Origin: Glycomyces artemisiae
GTDB lineage: Bacteria > Actinomycetota > Actinomycetes > Mycobacteriales > Micromonosporaceae
Assembly (NCBI RefSeq): GCF_003002955.1
Contig: NZ_PVTJ01000009.1
Location: forward strand, 124,001-188,000
Direction of reading: 5' to 3'
DNA length: 64,000 nt
A model generated the notes under the pieces. That model saw nothing but the letters and a program-made list of their open reading frames with translations. It did not search any database and was not told the DNA's origin. The first letter of the stretch is position 1. Every line of letters starts with the position of its first letter. Shown here one piece after another: positions 18,881 through 26,531 of this stretch. The position numbers and the translations under genes are program-made.

Positions 18881-19939
18881 ATGACCGACAAACCCGGACT
18901 GCCGCTGCGCAGAAGCCTCTCCCAGAGCCCCCCGCTCACCGCGGGCATCCTGCTCGGCCTCGGCCTCGCCGTCGCCTACGCGCTCGTCTGGTCGCTCCAG
19001 GAGCTGAGCACGGTCATCACGGCCCTGGTCGTGGCGGCGTTCCTCGCGATCGGCCTCGAACGCATCATCTCCACCATGACCCGCCGCGGCATGCCCCGCT
19101 GGCTCGCCATGACGATCCTGTTCCTCGGCGTGTTCCTCGTCTTCTGCGGCGGCATCGCGGCGATCATCCCCGCGCTCGTGCGCGAGACCGCGCAGTTCGT
19201 CGAGCACGTCCCCGACTACTACGACGCGATCATGAGCAGCAAGCTCGCCGCCCAGTTCGGCGGCGAAGCGGGCCTGGCCGAACGCGCCCAAGGCGTCCTC
19301 ACCGCCGAGAACATCTCCAAGGCCCTCGGCGGCGTCGCTGGCGGCGCGGCCTCCGCCGCCAACGGCCTGGTCTGGACCGTCACCACGATCCTCCTCACCG
19401 TCTTCATCCTCGCGTCCTACACGCAGCTGCGCCAGGGCTCGCTGCGCCTGGTCGCCGCCTCCAAGCGCGAGCAGACCGGCCGCATCCTCGACGGCATCCT
19501 CAAGCAGGTCGGCGCCTACCTCATCGGCGCACTGGCGATCGGCCTGTTCGCGGGCGTCTCGTCGTGGATCTTCATGGCGATCGTCGACATCCCCTACGGC
19601 GCGCTGCTCGCGCTCCTGGTGGCCCTGCTCGACCTCATCCCGCAGATCGGCGCCACGATCGGCGCGGTCGTGGTGACCCTGGTGGCCCTCGCGGTCTCGC
19701 CGATGACGGCCGTCGCGTCGGCGATCTTCTTCATCGCCTACCAGCAGCTGGAGAACTGGGTCATCTACCCGACGGTGATGCGCAGCGCGGTGAAGGTCTC
19801 GAACCTGGCCGCGATCGTCGCGGTCCTGGTGGGCGGCACGCTCTTCGGCGTCGTCGGCATCGTCCTGTCGGTCCCGATCTACGCGGCGGTGCGCCTGATC
19901 GCCAAGGAGATCGTGATCCCGCGCCTCGACAACTCGTGA
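18881..19939 (+). CDS. AI-2E family transporter (PerM-like)
   Basis: A 352-residue polytopic membrane protein of the AI-2E/PerM family, whose members export small molecules or act in ion exchange. Pattern seen: paired N-terminal helices, a soluble segment (about 110-160), then a cluster of helices with the family region IPYGALLALLVALLDLIPQIG and YQQLENWVIYPTVM. A TAGACA hexamer lies six bases before the ATG and no clear Shine-Dalgarno is seen, so a leaderless mRNA is possible. It is flanked by hairpins on both sides, suggesting a single-gene transcript. Substrate unknown. Confidence 0.88.
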   Translation: MTDKPGLPLRRSLSQSPPLTAGILLGLGLAVAYALVWSLQELSTVITALVVAAFLAIGLERIISTMTRRGMPRWLAMTILFLGVFLVFCGGIAAIIPALVRETAQFVEHVPDYYDAIMSSKLAAQFGGEAGLAERAQGVLTAENISKALGGVAGGAASAANGLVWTVTTILLTVFILASYTQLRQGSLRLVAASKREQTGRILDGILKQVGAYLIGALAIGLFAGVSSWIFMAIVDIPYGALLALLVALLDLIPQIGATIGAVVVTLVALAVSPMTAVASAIFFIAYQQLENWVIYPTVMRSAVKVSNLAAIVAVLVGGTLFGVVGIVLSVPIYAAVRLIAKEIVIPRLDNS

Positions 19940-19944
19940 GCGAA

Positions 19945-19982
19945 GGGGCCGGCGGCGCATACCCGCACGCGCCGCCGGCCCC
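19945..19982 (+). terminator. hairpin terminator after AI-2E transporter
   Basis: Perfect 14-bp stem (GGGGCCGGCGGCGC with its complement), 10-base loop, just after the stop codon. No T-run. Confidence 0.7.
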
Positions 19983-20089
19983 GGTCGCCACAGCATAGGG
20001 CCACCTCGCAACGGCGCGCTAGGCTGGGACTGTTGAGCCGCGCGAGCGCGGCCGTTTCGATGCGTCCCCCGCGTTGAGAGGAAGCGCCC

Positions 20090-20740
20090 GTGTTCGGCAC
20101 CGTCGACCTGTGGACCTATGTCGTCGCCTCGGTCCTCGTCATCCTGCTCCCCGGCCCCAACTCGCTGTACGTGCTGTCCGTGGCCTCCCGGCGCGGGCGC
20201 CGCGACGGGTTCAAGGCCGCGGCCGCGGTCTTCTGCGGCGACTCGGTCCTCATGATCGCCACGGCCGCCGGCCTCGCCTCGGTCTTCGCGACCTCGCCGC
20301 TGATCTACAACCTGGTGCGCTGGGCGGGCGTCGTCTACCTCGCCTACCTCGCGTTCGGGCTCATCCGCGGCGGCGTGAAGTCCTGGCGCGCGGCCCGCCG
20401 CGGCGATGCGATCGAGGAGGCCCCCGCGCCCGCCGCGTCGCCGAACGAGCGGCCCTTCACGCGCGCGCTCGTCGCGAGCCTGCTCAACCCCAAGGCCATC
20501 CTGTTCTTCGTCTCGTTCTTCGTGCAGTTCGTGGACCCCGGCTACGCCTACCCGGTCCTCAGCTACGGCGTCCTGTTCGTGATCATCCAGGTCCTGTCGA
20601 TGACCTACCTGACCACGCTCATCCTCGCCGGGGACGGCCTCGCCCAGGTGTTCCGGCGCCGCCGCCGCCTCGCCGCGGCCGGGAACGGCCTCGTCGGCGC
20701 CGTCATGATCGGCTTCGCCACCAAGCTCGCGGCGGGGTAG
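20090..20740 (+). CDS. LysE family amino-acid exporter
   Basis: A 216-residue inner-membrane protein of the LysE/RhtB superfamily, which exports amino acids. Family marks are LLPGPNSLYVLSVASRRGRRDGF in the first loop and SLLNPKAILFFVSFF in the second half, with about five to six helices. The GTG start is preceded by GAGAGGAAG. A TAGGCT box at 20020-20025 could be the promoter. It ends four bases from the convergent TetR gene. The exported amino acid cannot be told. Confidence 0.9.
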   Translation: MFGTVDLWTYVVASVLVILLPGPNSLYVLSVASRRGRRDGFKAAAAVFCGDSVLMIATAAGLASVFATSPLIYNLVRWAGVVYLAYLAFGLIRGGVKSWRAARRGDAIEEAPAPAASPNERPFTRALVASLLNPKAILFFVSFFVQFVDPGYAYPVLSYGVLFVIIQVLSMTYLTTLILAGDGLAQVFRRRRRLAAAGNGLVGAVMIGFATKLAAG

Positions 20741-20744
20741 CGGC

Positions 20745-21404
20745 CTAGCAGGCGCTCCCGCGGCGCCCCCGCACCATCCCGCGCAGCAGCCGCTTCGGCG
20801 CGGGCGCCTCCGGCAGCGCCTCCTCGGCGCCGACCGCGAACGCCCGCAGCATCTGGCCCACGAGCCGCCGCGACGCCTCGCCCGCCGCGTCGGTGGCCGC
20901 CGCCAGCACGCCCGCGTTCGCCATCAAGAGGATGAGCAGGTCCTCGGGCGCGAAGTCCTCGCGCAGCCGCCCCTCGGCCTTCGCGCGGCCGATGAGGTCG
21001 GTGAACGCCGCGAACGCCTCCTGCCGGTGGCGCTCAAGCACTTTCGCCGACCCGAAGTTCATCGTCAGCACCTCGGCGAACCCGCGGTTGTCCGCCTGGA
21101 GCCCGCACACGGTCTCCACGTACTCGCGGAACCCGTCCCACGCCGACGCGCGCTCCCCGGCCGCGAGCGCCGCGGCCCGGTTGCGCTCCATGGCGTCCTC
21201 GAACACCGCGGCGATGAGCTCCGTGCGGGTCGGGAACCGCCGGAACAGCGTCGCGATCCCCACGCCTGCGGCGCGGGCGATCGACGCCATCGACGCGCTC
21301 AGGCCCTCCCGCTCGTAGACCCGCCGCGCCGCCTCGATGATGCGCTCGCGGTTCTGCTCCGCGTCGCAGCGGAGGCGGCGGGGGCGCTTGCGGTCGGGTT
21401 CCAT
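20745..21404 (-). CDS. TetR family regulator
   Basis: A 219-residue regulator with an N-terminal TetR helix-turn-helix (about 17-63: RERIIEAARRVYEREG ... VGIATLFRRFPTRTELI) and a C-terminal ligand-binding domain of the SbtR type. It is transcribed divergently from the DoxX gene at 21525 with 120 bases between, so it likely controls that gene and itself. The ATG is six bases from a TAGGAT box on the minus strand and has no Shine-Dalgarno, so a leaderless mRNA is likely. Ligand unknown. Confidence 0.9.
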   Translation of the reverse strand: MEPDRKRPRRLRCDAEQNRERIIEAARRVYEREGLSASMASIARAAGVGIATLFRRFPTRTELIAAVFEDAMERNRAAALAAGERASAWDGFREYVETVCGLQADNRGFAEVLTMNFGSAKVLERHRQEAFAAFTDLIGRAKAEGRLREDFAPEDLLILLMANAGVLAAATDAAGEASRRLVGQMLRAFAVGAEEALPEAPAPKRLLRGMVRGRRGSAC

Positions 21405-21410
21405 GCCGCC

Positions 21411-21474
21411 ATCCTAACCAAGTGGAATGCCCTATCCGCTTGTGTTGTTACACTCGGCGCCAGCAACCGGATAG
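21411..21474. promoter_or_regulatory. divergent TetR/DoxX promoter region with inverted repeat
   Basis: TAGGAT on the minus strand (21411-21416) is the probable -10 of the TetR gene. CTATCCG (21432-21438) and CGGATAG (21468-21474) form an inverted repeat around a TACACT box (21449-21454) that could be the -10 for DoxX. The repeat is a candidate TetR operator. Confidence 0.5.
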
Positions 21475-21524
21475 ACCGCTCCGCTTGGGAGCGGCGCCCG
21501 TCGATTCGTTATGGAGACGCCCGC

Positions 21525-21896
21525 ATGAACGTCCTGCTCTGGATCCTGCAAGGCCTTCTGGCCCTGGCCTTCCTGGCCGCCGGTGTGATGAAGGCGACCC
21601 AGCCGAAGGAGAAGCTCGCCCCGCAGATGCCGTGGGTCAACGACTTCTCCGCCGGGACCGTCAAGTTCGTCGGCATCGTCGAGTTCCTCGGCGCGCTCGG
21701 CCTCATCCTGCCCGCCGCCACCGGCATCGCCGTGGTCCTGACGCCGCTCGCCGCGGCGGGACTCGCGCTCACGATGGTCCTCGCCGCGGCGTACCACGTG
21801 CGCAAGGGCGAGTACTCCGCCCTCGTGGTCAACGGCGTCCTGTTCCTCATCGCCGCCGTGATCGCCTGGGGCCGCTTCGGCCCCTGGTCCTTCTAG
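21525..21896 (+). CDS. DoxX-like membrane protein
   Basis: A 123-residue protein with four hydrophobic helices (ILQGLLALAFLAAGVMK, FVGIVEFLGALGLILPAA, TPLAAAGLALTMVLAAAY, LVVNGVLFLIAAVIAWGRF), matching short DoxX-like proteins. GGAG precedes the ATG at 21525. It is controlled in all likelihood by the divergent TetR. Its last four bases overlap the end of the convergent GH53 gene. Biochemical role unknown; redox or quinone-linked by family. Confidence 0.85.
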   Translation: MNVLLWILQGLLALAFLAAGVMKATQPKEKLAPQMPWVNDFSAGTVKFVGIVEFLGALGLILPAATGIAVVLTPLAAAGLALTMVLAAAYHVRKGEYSALVVNGVLFLIAAVIAWGRFGPWSF

Positions 21897-23032
21897 AGCC
21901 GCCCGAGCGTCCGCAGGCCCGGCAGCGGCTTCCCGTCGAAGTCGAACAGGGCCTGGTTCTCCCAGCCGTTGCCGCTGGACGGGTCGGCCGGGTCCCACCC
22001 GGCTCCCGCGACGCCCGTCCAGGTCGGCTCCCAGTAGACGACGCCCCTGCCGAGGCCGTCGGGCACGTTCCTGACGACCTCGGCGATCTGCTCCAGCCAG
22101 TGCACCTGGTTCTCGGGGCTCGACGGGTACCCGGCCACCGGCTCGGGGTCGGTGACGATGTTCGCGAACCCGTCGGCGTCCCCGGTGGTGAACGGGTACG
22201 CGGTCTCGACCACGTAGAGCGGCTTCCCGTACCGGCCCGCGAGGTCGTTCAGGTTCGCCTCCAGCCCCGAGAGCGGCCCGTGCCAGTACGGGTAGTACGA
22301 GGCGCCGATCGCGTCGAACGGCACCCCGTTCGCCACGGCGTTGTCGAAGAACCACGTGAACGCGCCGTTGTTCCCGCCTTCGGCCAAGTGCAGCACGGCC
22401 TTCGCCTGCGGCGCCGTGTCGTGGACGGCATCGCACCCGGCGGCCAGCAGCTCCGCCATCTGCTCCAGCTGGTCCCACCTGCCGTCGGGCCACAGCAGCC
22501 CTCCGTTGGTCTCGTTGCCGACCTGCACGAGCGTCGGCTTCACCCCGGCCCGCCTCAGAGCGCCGAGGACGTCGGCCGTGTGCTCGTACACCGCGGTCTT
22601 CAAGTCCGCGAACGACAGTTCGGCCCACGCGGCGGGCTTGTTCTGCTTCCCGGGGTCGGCCCAGGCGTCGGAGTAGTGGAAGTCCACCATGAGGTCCATC
22701 CCGGCGCGCTTGGCGCGCTTGCCGAGCGCCACCACGTGGTCCTTGTCGTTGTACCCGTCGGCCGGGTCCACCCAGACCTTCGCGCGCAGCGTGTTCACGC
22801 CGCTGTCGGCGAGGATCTGCACGGCGTCGCCGGGCCGGCCGTTCGCCTTGCGGTACACCGCGCCGTAGTCCTCGTTCTTGAGCAGGCCGGAGACGTCCGC
22901 GCCGCGCACGAACCTCCCGCCGGGCTTTCCTCGGTCGTCGCCGACGGCCTCGGCCAGAGCCGGGACGGCCGCTGCCGCGGCGATGCCGAAGACGCCTGCG
23001 CCTGCGGCGGTGAGGGCGGTTCTGCGTTTCAT
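21893..23032 (-). CDS. secreted GH53 endo-beta-1,4-galactanase (copy 1)
   Basis: A 379-residue enzyme expected to cut beta-1,4-galactan (type I arabinogalactan) outside the cell. It starts MKRRTALTAAGAG, a Tat-like twin-arginine signal, with a cleavage region near 28-30. The GH53 barrel follows; acid/base E174 in VGNETNGGLLWP and nucleophile E276 in YVVETAYPF are visible, as is the YYPYWH motif. It is last of three leftward genes after GH42 and GH53 copy 2, and is about 60% similar by eye to copy 2. A strong hairpin lies in the gap before it. Probably under the LacI operator at 26291. Confidence 0.94.
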   Translation of the reverse strand: MKRRTALTAAGAGVFGIAAAAAVPALAEAVGDDRGKPGGRFVRGADVSGLLKNEDYGAVYRKANGRPGDAVQILADSGVNTLRAKVWVDPADGYNDKDHVVALGKRAKRAGMDLMVDFHYSDAWADPGKQNKPAAWAELSFADLKTAVYEHTADVLGALRRAGVKPTLVQVGNETNGGLLWPDGRWDQLEQMAELLAAGCDAVHDTAPQAKAVLHLAEGGNNGAFTWFFDNAVANGVPFDAIGASYYPYWHGPLSGLEANLNDLAGRYGKPLYVVETAYPFTTGDADGFANIVTDPEPVAGYPSSPENQVHWLEQIAEVVRNVPDGLGRGVVYWEPTWTGVAGAGWDPADPSSGNGWENQALFDFDGKPLPGLRTLGRL

Positions 23033-23061
23033 CAGGGGTCGCTTTCTCTTGCGGGGGTTCG

Positions 23062-23099
23062 GGGGCCGGCCGCGCGGAGTGCGCCGCGCGGCCGGCCCC
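23062..23099 (-). terminator. strong hairpin between the two secreted GH53 genes
   Basis: A perfect 16-bp GC stem (23062-23077 with 23084-23099) and a 6-base AGTGCG loop lies in the 90-base gap. It could be a terminator or a processing/stabilising hairpin inside a polycistronic mRNA. A similar hairpin with a GGGAGT loop occurs in the next gap upstream (24265-24294). Confidence 0.65.
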
Positions 23100-23122
23100 G
23101 ACCAGGGGGATGGAGGTTCGGT

Positions 23123-24232
23123 CTAGAGGGTCCCGAGGGTCTTCAGCGCGGGCGTGACCTTCCACGCGTAGTCGAACAGCGCCTGGTTCTCCCAGCCGTT
23201 GCCGCTCGACGGGTCGGTCGGGTCCCAGCCGTTGCCCTTGACGGCGGTCCAGGTGGCCTCCCACCAGAACACGCCCGCGCCGCGGCCGTTCGGGACGGCC
23301 TTGACGACGTCGGCGATCGCCTTGAGCATGTTGGACTGCCCGGTCGTGCTCGCCGGGTAGCCGGAGACGGGTGTGGACGACGAGACGATGTTCGCGAACC
23401 CGTCGCTGTCGCTCGACGTGAACGGGTACGCGGTCTCCACGACGTAGACCGGCTTCGCGTACCGCGCGGCCACGTCGTTCAGGTTCGACTGGAGGCCCGA
23501 GAGCGAGCCGTGCCAGTACGGGTAGTAGGACGCGCCGATGGCGTCCCACCGCACGCCGCGGCTCTTCATGGCGTCGAAGAACCACCGGAACAGCGAGTTG
23601 TTGCCGCCCTCGGCGAGGTGCAGCATGACCTTGATCCCGGGCACGGTCGCGTAGGCCGCGTTCGCACCCGAGATGAGGAACTGCGCGAGGTTGTCGAGCT
23701 GGTCGTAGCGGCCGGTGGGCCACAGCATCCCGCCGTTGAGCTCGTTGCCGATCTGCACCATCTGCGGGGCCGCGCCCGCCGAGACCATCGCGCCGAGCAC
23801 GTCGGCGGTGTGGTTGTAGACCGCGGTCTTCAGCTGCGCGACGCTGTAGTTCGCCCACGCCGCGGGCTTGGTCTGGCTGCCGGGGTCGGCCCAGACGTCG
23901 GAGTAGTGGAAGTCGACGAGCACGTTCAGGCCGGCGGCCCTGGCGCGCTTGGCGACCGCGACGACGCGCGCCTTGTTGTTGTAGCCGTCGGCGGGGTTCA
24001 CCCACACCTTCAGCCGGATCCAGTTGACGCCGCTCTTCTGGAGGATCCAGATCGCGTCCTCCTTCCAGCCGTCCGACCACATGTAGACGCCGCCGAGCGC
24101 CTCCGACTTGGCCAGGCTGGAGATGTCGGCGCCGCGGGCGAACGCGGTCTGCGCGGAGGCCGCGGTGCCGCTGCCGAGGACAGCGAGTGCCGGGGCGGCG
24201 ACTGCCGCGGTGAGGGCGGTTCTTCTCTTCAT
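23123..24232 (-). CDS. secreted GH53 endo-beta-1,4-galactanase (copy 2)
   Basis: A 369-residue secreted galactanase, paralogue of the copy next to it. Signal peptide MKRRTALTAAVAAPALAVLG... ends at ASA near 27. Catalytic E164 (QIGNELNGGMLWP) and E266 (YVVETAYPF) are in place, with YYPYWH and a C-terminal SSGNGWENQALFDY shared with copy 1. The ATG at 24232 follows GGGAGAG; a longer in-frame reading to 24565 runs through the GH42 end and is not real. It lies between GH42 and GH53 copy 1 on the same strand. Two secreted copies may differ in preferred galactan length or branching; this cannot be judged here. Confidence 0.94.
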   Translation of the reverse strand: MKRRTALTAAVAAPALAVLGSGTAASAQTAFARGADISSLAKSEALGGVYMWSDGWKEDAIWILQKSGVNWIRLKVWVNPADGYNNKARVVAVAKRARAAGLNVLVDFHYSDVWADPGSQTKPAAWANYSVAQLKTAVYNHTADVLGAMVSAGAAPQMVQIGNELNGGMLWPTGRYDQLDNLAQFLISGANAAYATVPGIKVMLHLAEGGNNSLFRWFFDAMKSRGVRWDAIGASYYPYWHGSLSGLQSNLNDVAARYAKPVYVVETAYPFTSSDSDGFANIVSSSTPVSGYPASTTGQSNMLKAIADVVKAVPNGRGAGVFWWEATWTAVKGNGWDPTDPSSGNGWENQALFDYAWKVTPALKTLGTL

Positions 24233-24264
24233 TGAGACACTCTCCCTGAGGGTGATTTTCTTGG

Positions 24265-24294
24265 CGGCGGCCCCGCGGGAGTGCGGGGCCGCCG
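24265..24294 (-). terminator. hairpin between GH42 and GH53 copy 2
   Basis: A 12-bp GC stem (24265-24276 with 24283-24294) and 6-base loop in the 68-base gap, placed just after the GH42 stop. Terminator or mRNA-stabilising structure. Confidence 0.6.
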
Positions 24295-24300
24295 GGGCTT

Positions 24301-26283
24301 CTAGGCGTCGGCGAGGACCACGACCCCTCCGGCGCGGACCGGGACGCGGCCGTCGTACGCGGTGCCGTCGAGCGCGTCGACGCCCGCGCCCGGCACCTGC
24401 ACGTCCTGCCCGGTGTGGTTGATGAGGAAGCGGTGGGCGCCGCGGCGGACCACCTCGACGCCGTCCGGGACGCCTTGCGGCCGTTCGACTCCGGCGGCGT
24501 CCATCGCGGTCGCCAGCAGCTCGTCCAGGCCCGTGCCCGCGTCGAGTGCGGTCGCGGCGTACCACGCGGTGCCGCGCCCGAGGTCGTGCCGGGTCAGCGC
24601 CGGACGCCCCGCGTCGGGACCGGACGCGAAGCGCGCCACGGCCTCCGCGCCGTCGAGGCGCACGTGCTCGGACCAGATGCGGCCCGCCGCACCGGAATCG
24701 AGACTCAGCGACTCACGCTCGTGGAGCGGGTGGAACTCCTCGATCCACAGTCCCAGGGTCTCCCGCAGCGCGCCCGGGTGCGCCCCGGGGTGGACGGTGT
24801 CGTGCTCGTCGACGATCCCCGAGAAGTACGAGACCACCAGGTGGCCGCCGTTCTCCACATACCCGCGCAGGTTCTTCGAGGCCGCGTCGGTGAGCACATA
24901 GGACGACGGCGCGACCACGAGCCGGTACCCCGACAGGTCCGCCTCGGGGTGCGCGAAGTCCACGGTGACGTGCTCGCGCCACAGGGCCGCGTAGTACGCC
25001 TCGACGCGCTCGCGGTACTTCAGGTCCACCGAGGGGCGCCATTCGAGTTCGAGGGCCCACCAGGACTCCCAGTCCCACAGGACCGCCACGTCCGCGGCCA
25101 CATCGGCACCCACCACGGCGGACAGCTTCTTGAGGTCGTTCCCGAGCGCGGCGACGTCGCGCCACACCTCGGTGTCGGTGCCGCCGTGGGGGAGCATCGC
25201 GGAGTGGAACTTCTCGGCCCCGGCCCGGGAGGCCCGCCACTGGAAGAACATGAGCCCGTCGGCGCCGCGCGCGACGTGCGCGAGGGAGTTGCGGCGCAGC
25301 TCGCCGGTGGTCTTGGCGATGTTGCGCGGCTGCCAGTTCACCGCGGACGTGGAGTGCTCCATGACCATCCACGGGCCGTTCGCCACGGCCCGGGTGAGGT
25401 CGGCGCTCATCGACAGCTCGATCTGGTGGTCCGGGCGCTCGGCGATGAGGTAGTGGTTGTTCGAGACCACGTCCACAGTGCCCGCCCAGCGCCGGTAGTC
25501 CATGCCCTCGCAGTTGGGGATCATGAAGTTCGTGGTCGCGGGGGCCTCGGAGTGCCGGGCGATGACCTCGCGCTGCATCCGGTAGTTGCGCACGTGCTCG
25601 TCGTTGGAGAACCGCTTCCAGTCCAGTCGCAGCGCGGGGTTGACGCCCGGCGGCGCGGCCGCGGGGGCCTCGACCTGGTCGAAGGACCGGTACACCAGGC
25701 CCCAGAACGCGGTGCCCCACGCCTCGTTCAGGCGGTCCACATCGCCGTACTTCTCGGCCAGCCACCCCTGGAACGCCGTCGCGGACGCCTCGCAGTAGCA
25801 CTCTACATTGGCCCATCCGTACTCGTTGTGGATGTGCCACAGCTTGACCGCCGGGTGCTTGCCGTACCGCTCCGCGATCTTGTCCACGATGGATGCGCAA
25901 GCCTCGGCATAGGCGGGGGAGGAGGGGCACACGCCGTGGCGCGAGCCCCCGGCGAGGGTCCGGCCCTCGGCGTCCACGAGCCTGATCTCCGGGTGCGCCT
26001 TGCGGAGCCACGCGGGCGGCGAGGAGGTCGGGGTCCCCATGTTGACGCCGATTCCGTTGGCGTGCAGCAGCTCCACGATCGCGTCGAGGCCGCTCCAGTC
26101 GTACTCGCCCGGGGCGGGTTCGATGATCCCCCAGTTGAAGACGCCGAGGCTGACGAGGTTGACGCCCGCCTCGCGCATGAGGCGCACATCTTCGAGCCAG
26201 ATCTCCTCCGGCCACTGTTCGGGGTTGTAGTCGCCGCCGAAGCGAATGTCCTGCACTGCGGTCTCCTGTGAGGTTCCTTGCAT
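24301..26283 (-). CDS. GH42 beta-galactosidase
   Basis: A 660-residue cytoplasmic enzyme that releases galactose from beta-galacto-oligosaccharides made by galactanases. The family start FGGDYNPEQWPEEIW is present at 15-29, the acid/base E154 in WHIHNEYGW, the nucleophile E309 in WMVMEHSTSAVNWQPRN, and cysteines C119, C162 and C164 that match the GH42 zinc-type site. No signal peptide. The ATG at 26283 is chosen because the LacI-type operator lies directly upstream; an ATG at 26313 would put the operator inside the gene. First gene of the leftward galactan run, divergent from the ABC importer. Confidence 0.93.
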   Translation of the reverse strand: MQGTSQETAVQDIRFGGDYNPEQWPEEIWLEDVRLMREAGVNLVSLGVFNWGIIEPAPGEYDWSGLDAIVELLHANGIGVNMGTPTSSPPAWLRKAHPEIRLVDAEGRTLAGGSRHGVCPSSPAYAEACASIVDKIAERYGKHPAVKLWHIHNEYGWANVECYCEASATAFQGWLAEKYGDVDRLNEAWGTAFWGLVYRSFDQVEAPAAAPPGVNPALRLDWKRFSNDEHVRNYRMQREVIARHSEAPATTNFMIPNCEGMDYRRWAGTVDVVSNNHYLIAERPDHQIELSMSADLTRAVANGPWMVMEHSTSAVNWQPRNIAKTTGELRRNSLAHVARGADGLMFFQWRASRAGAEKFHSAMLPHGGTDTEVWRDVAALGNDLKKLSAVVGADVAADVAVLWDWESWWALELEWRPSVDLKYRERVEAYYAALWREHVTVDFAHPEADLSGYRLVVAPSSYVLTDAASKNLRGYVENGGHLVVSYFSGIVDEHDTVHPGAHPGALRETLGLWIEEFHPLHERESLSLDSGAAGRIWSEHVRLDGAEAVARFASGPDAGRPALTRHDLGRGTAWYAATALDAGTGLDELLATAMDAAGVERPQGVPDGVEVVRRGAHRFLINHTGQDVQVPGAGVDALDGTAYDGRVPVRAGGVVVLADA

Positions 26284-26290
26284 CAATGCC

Positions 26291-26304
26291 TGTGAACGTG
26301 CACA
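26291..26304. promoter_or_regulatory. LacI-type operator of GH42 run
   Basis: TGTGAACGTGCACA, a near-palindrome that matches the operator at 26451 in 12 of 14 positions. It sits 8 bases from the GH42 start and just downstream of a TAGGCG box, so repressor binding would block the leftward promoter. The LacI gene 5 kb away is the obvious binder (inference). Confidence 0.75.
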
Positions 26305-26381
26305 GTACTCCACGCCTAGCCGCCGTGCAACCTGTGGTTCAGTCGGTCCTCGTTTCGAAATTGTGATCGTTTCATGAAGTA

Positions 26382-26397
26382 CGTTTCACGTGAAACG
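26382..26397. other. parS-like centromere site
   Basis: CGTTTCACGTGAAACG is a perfect 16-bp palindrome whose 14-base core GTTTCACGTGAAAC equals the bacterial parS core bound by ParB. It lies in the 248-base intergenic region between the GH42 and binding-protein genes, away from both operators. Two more CGTTTC half sites occur at 26351 and 26369. ParB binding is inferred from the exact core match. Confidence 0.75.
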
Positions 26398-26442
26398 GAT
26401 ACAAGCGGACATAGATATGTTGCTAACTGCGACGTGAGTCGC

Positions 26443-26464
26443 TAGATTCGTGTAAACGTTCACA
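26443..26464 (+). promoter_or_regulatory. importer promoter with LacI-type operator
   Basis: TAGATT (26443-26448) is a good -10 box and is followed two bases later by TGTAAACGTTCACA (26451-26464), which overlaps the expected transcription start. With the site at 26291 the shared form is TGTNAACGTNCACA. This arrangement predicts repression of the importer operon. Confidence 0.75.
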
Positions 26465-26531
26465 GTCCGGTGGCACGCCTCTCTCAGCCCAGCGGGCACT
26501 GGACTCCCTCTCACCGAGACAAGGACTTGAC

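Noticed and set aside
26351-26374. CGTTTC half sites at 26351 and 26369 as further parS copies
   Set aside because: Neither has the full CACGTG centre; only the 26382 site is complete.
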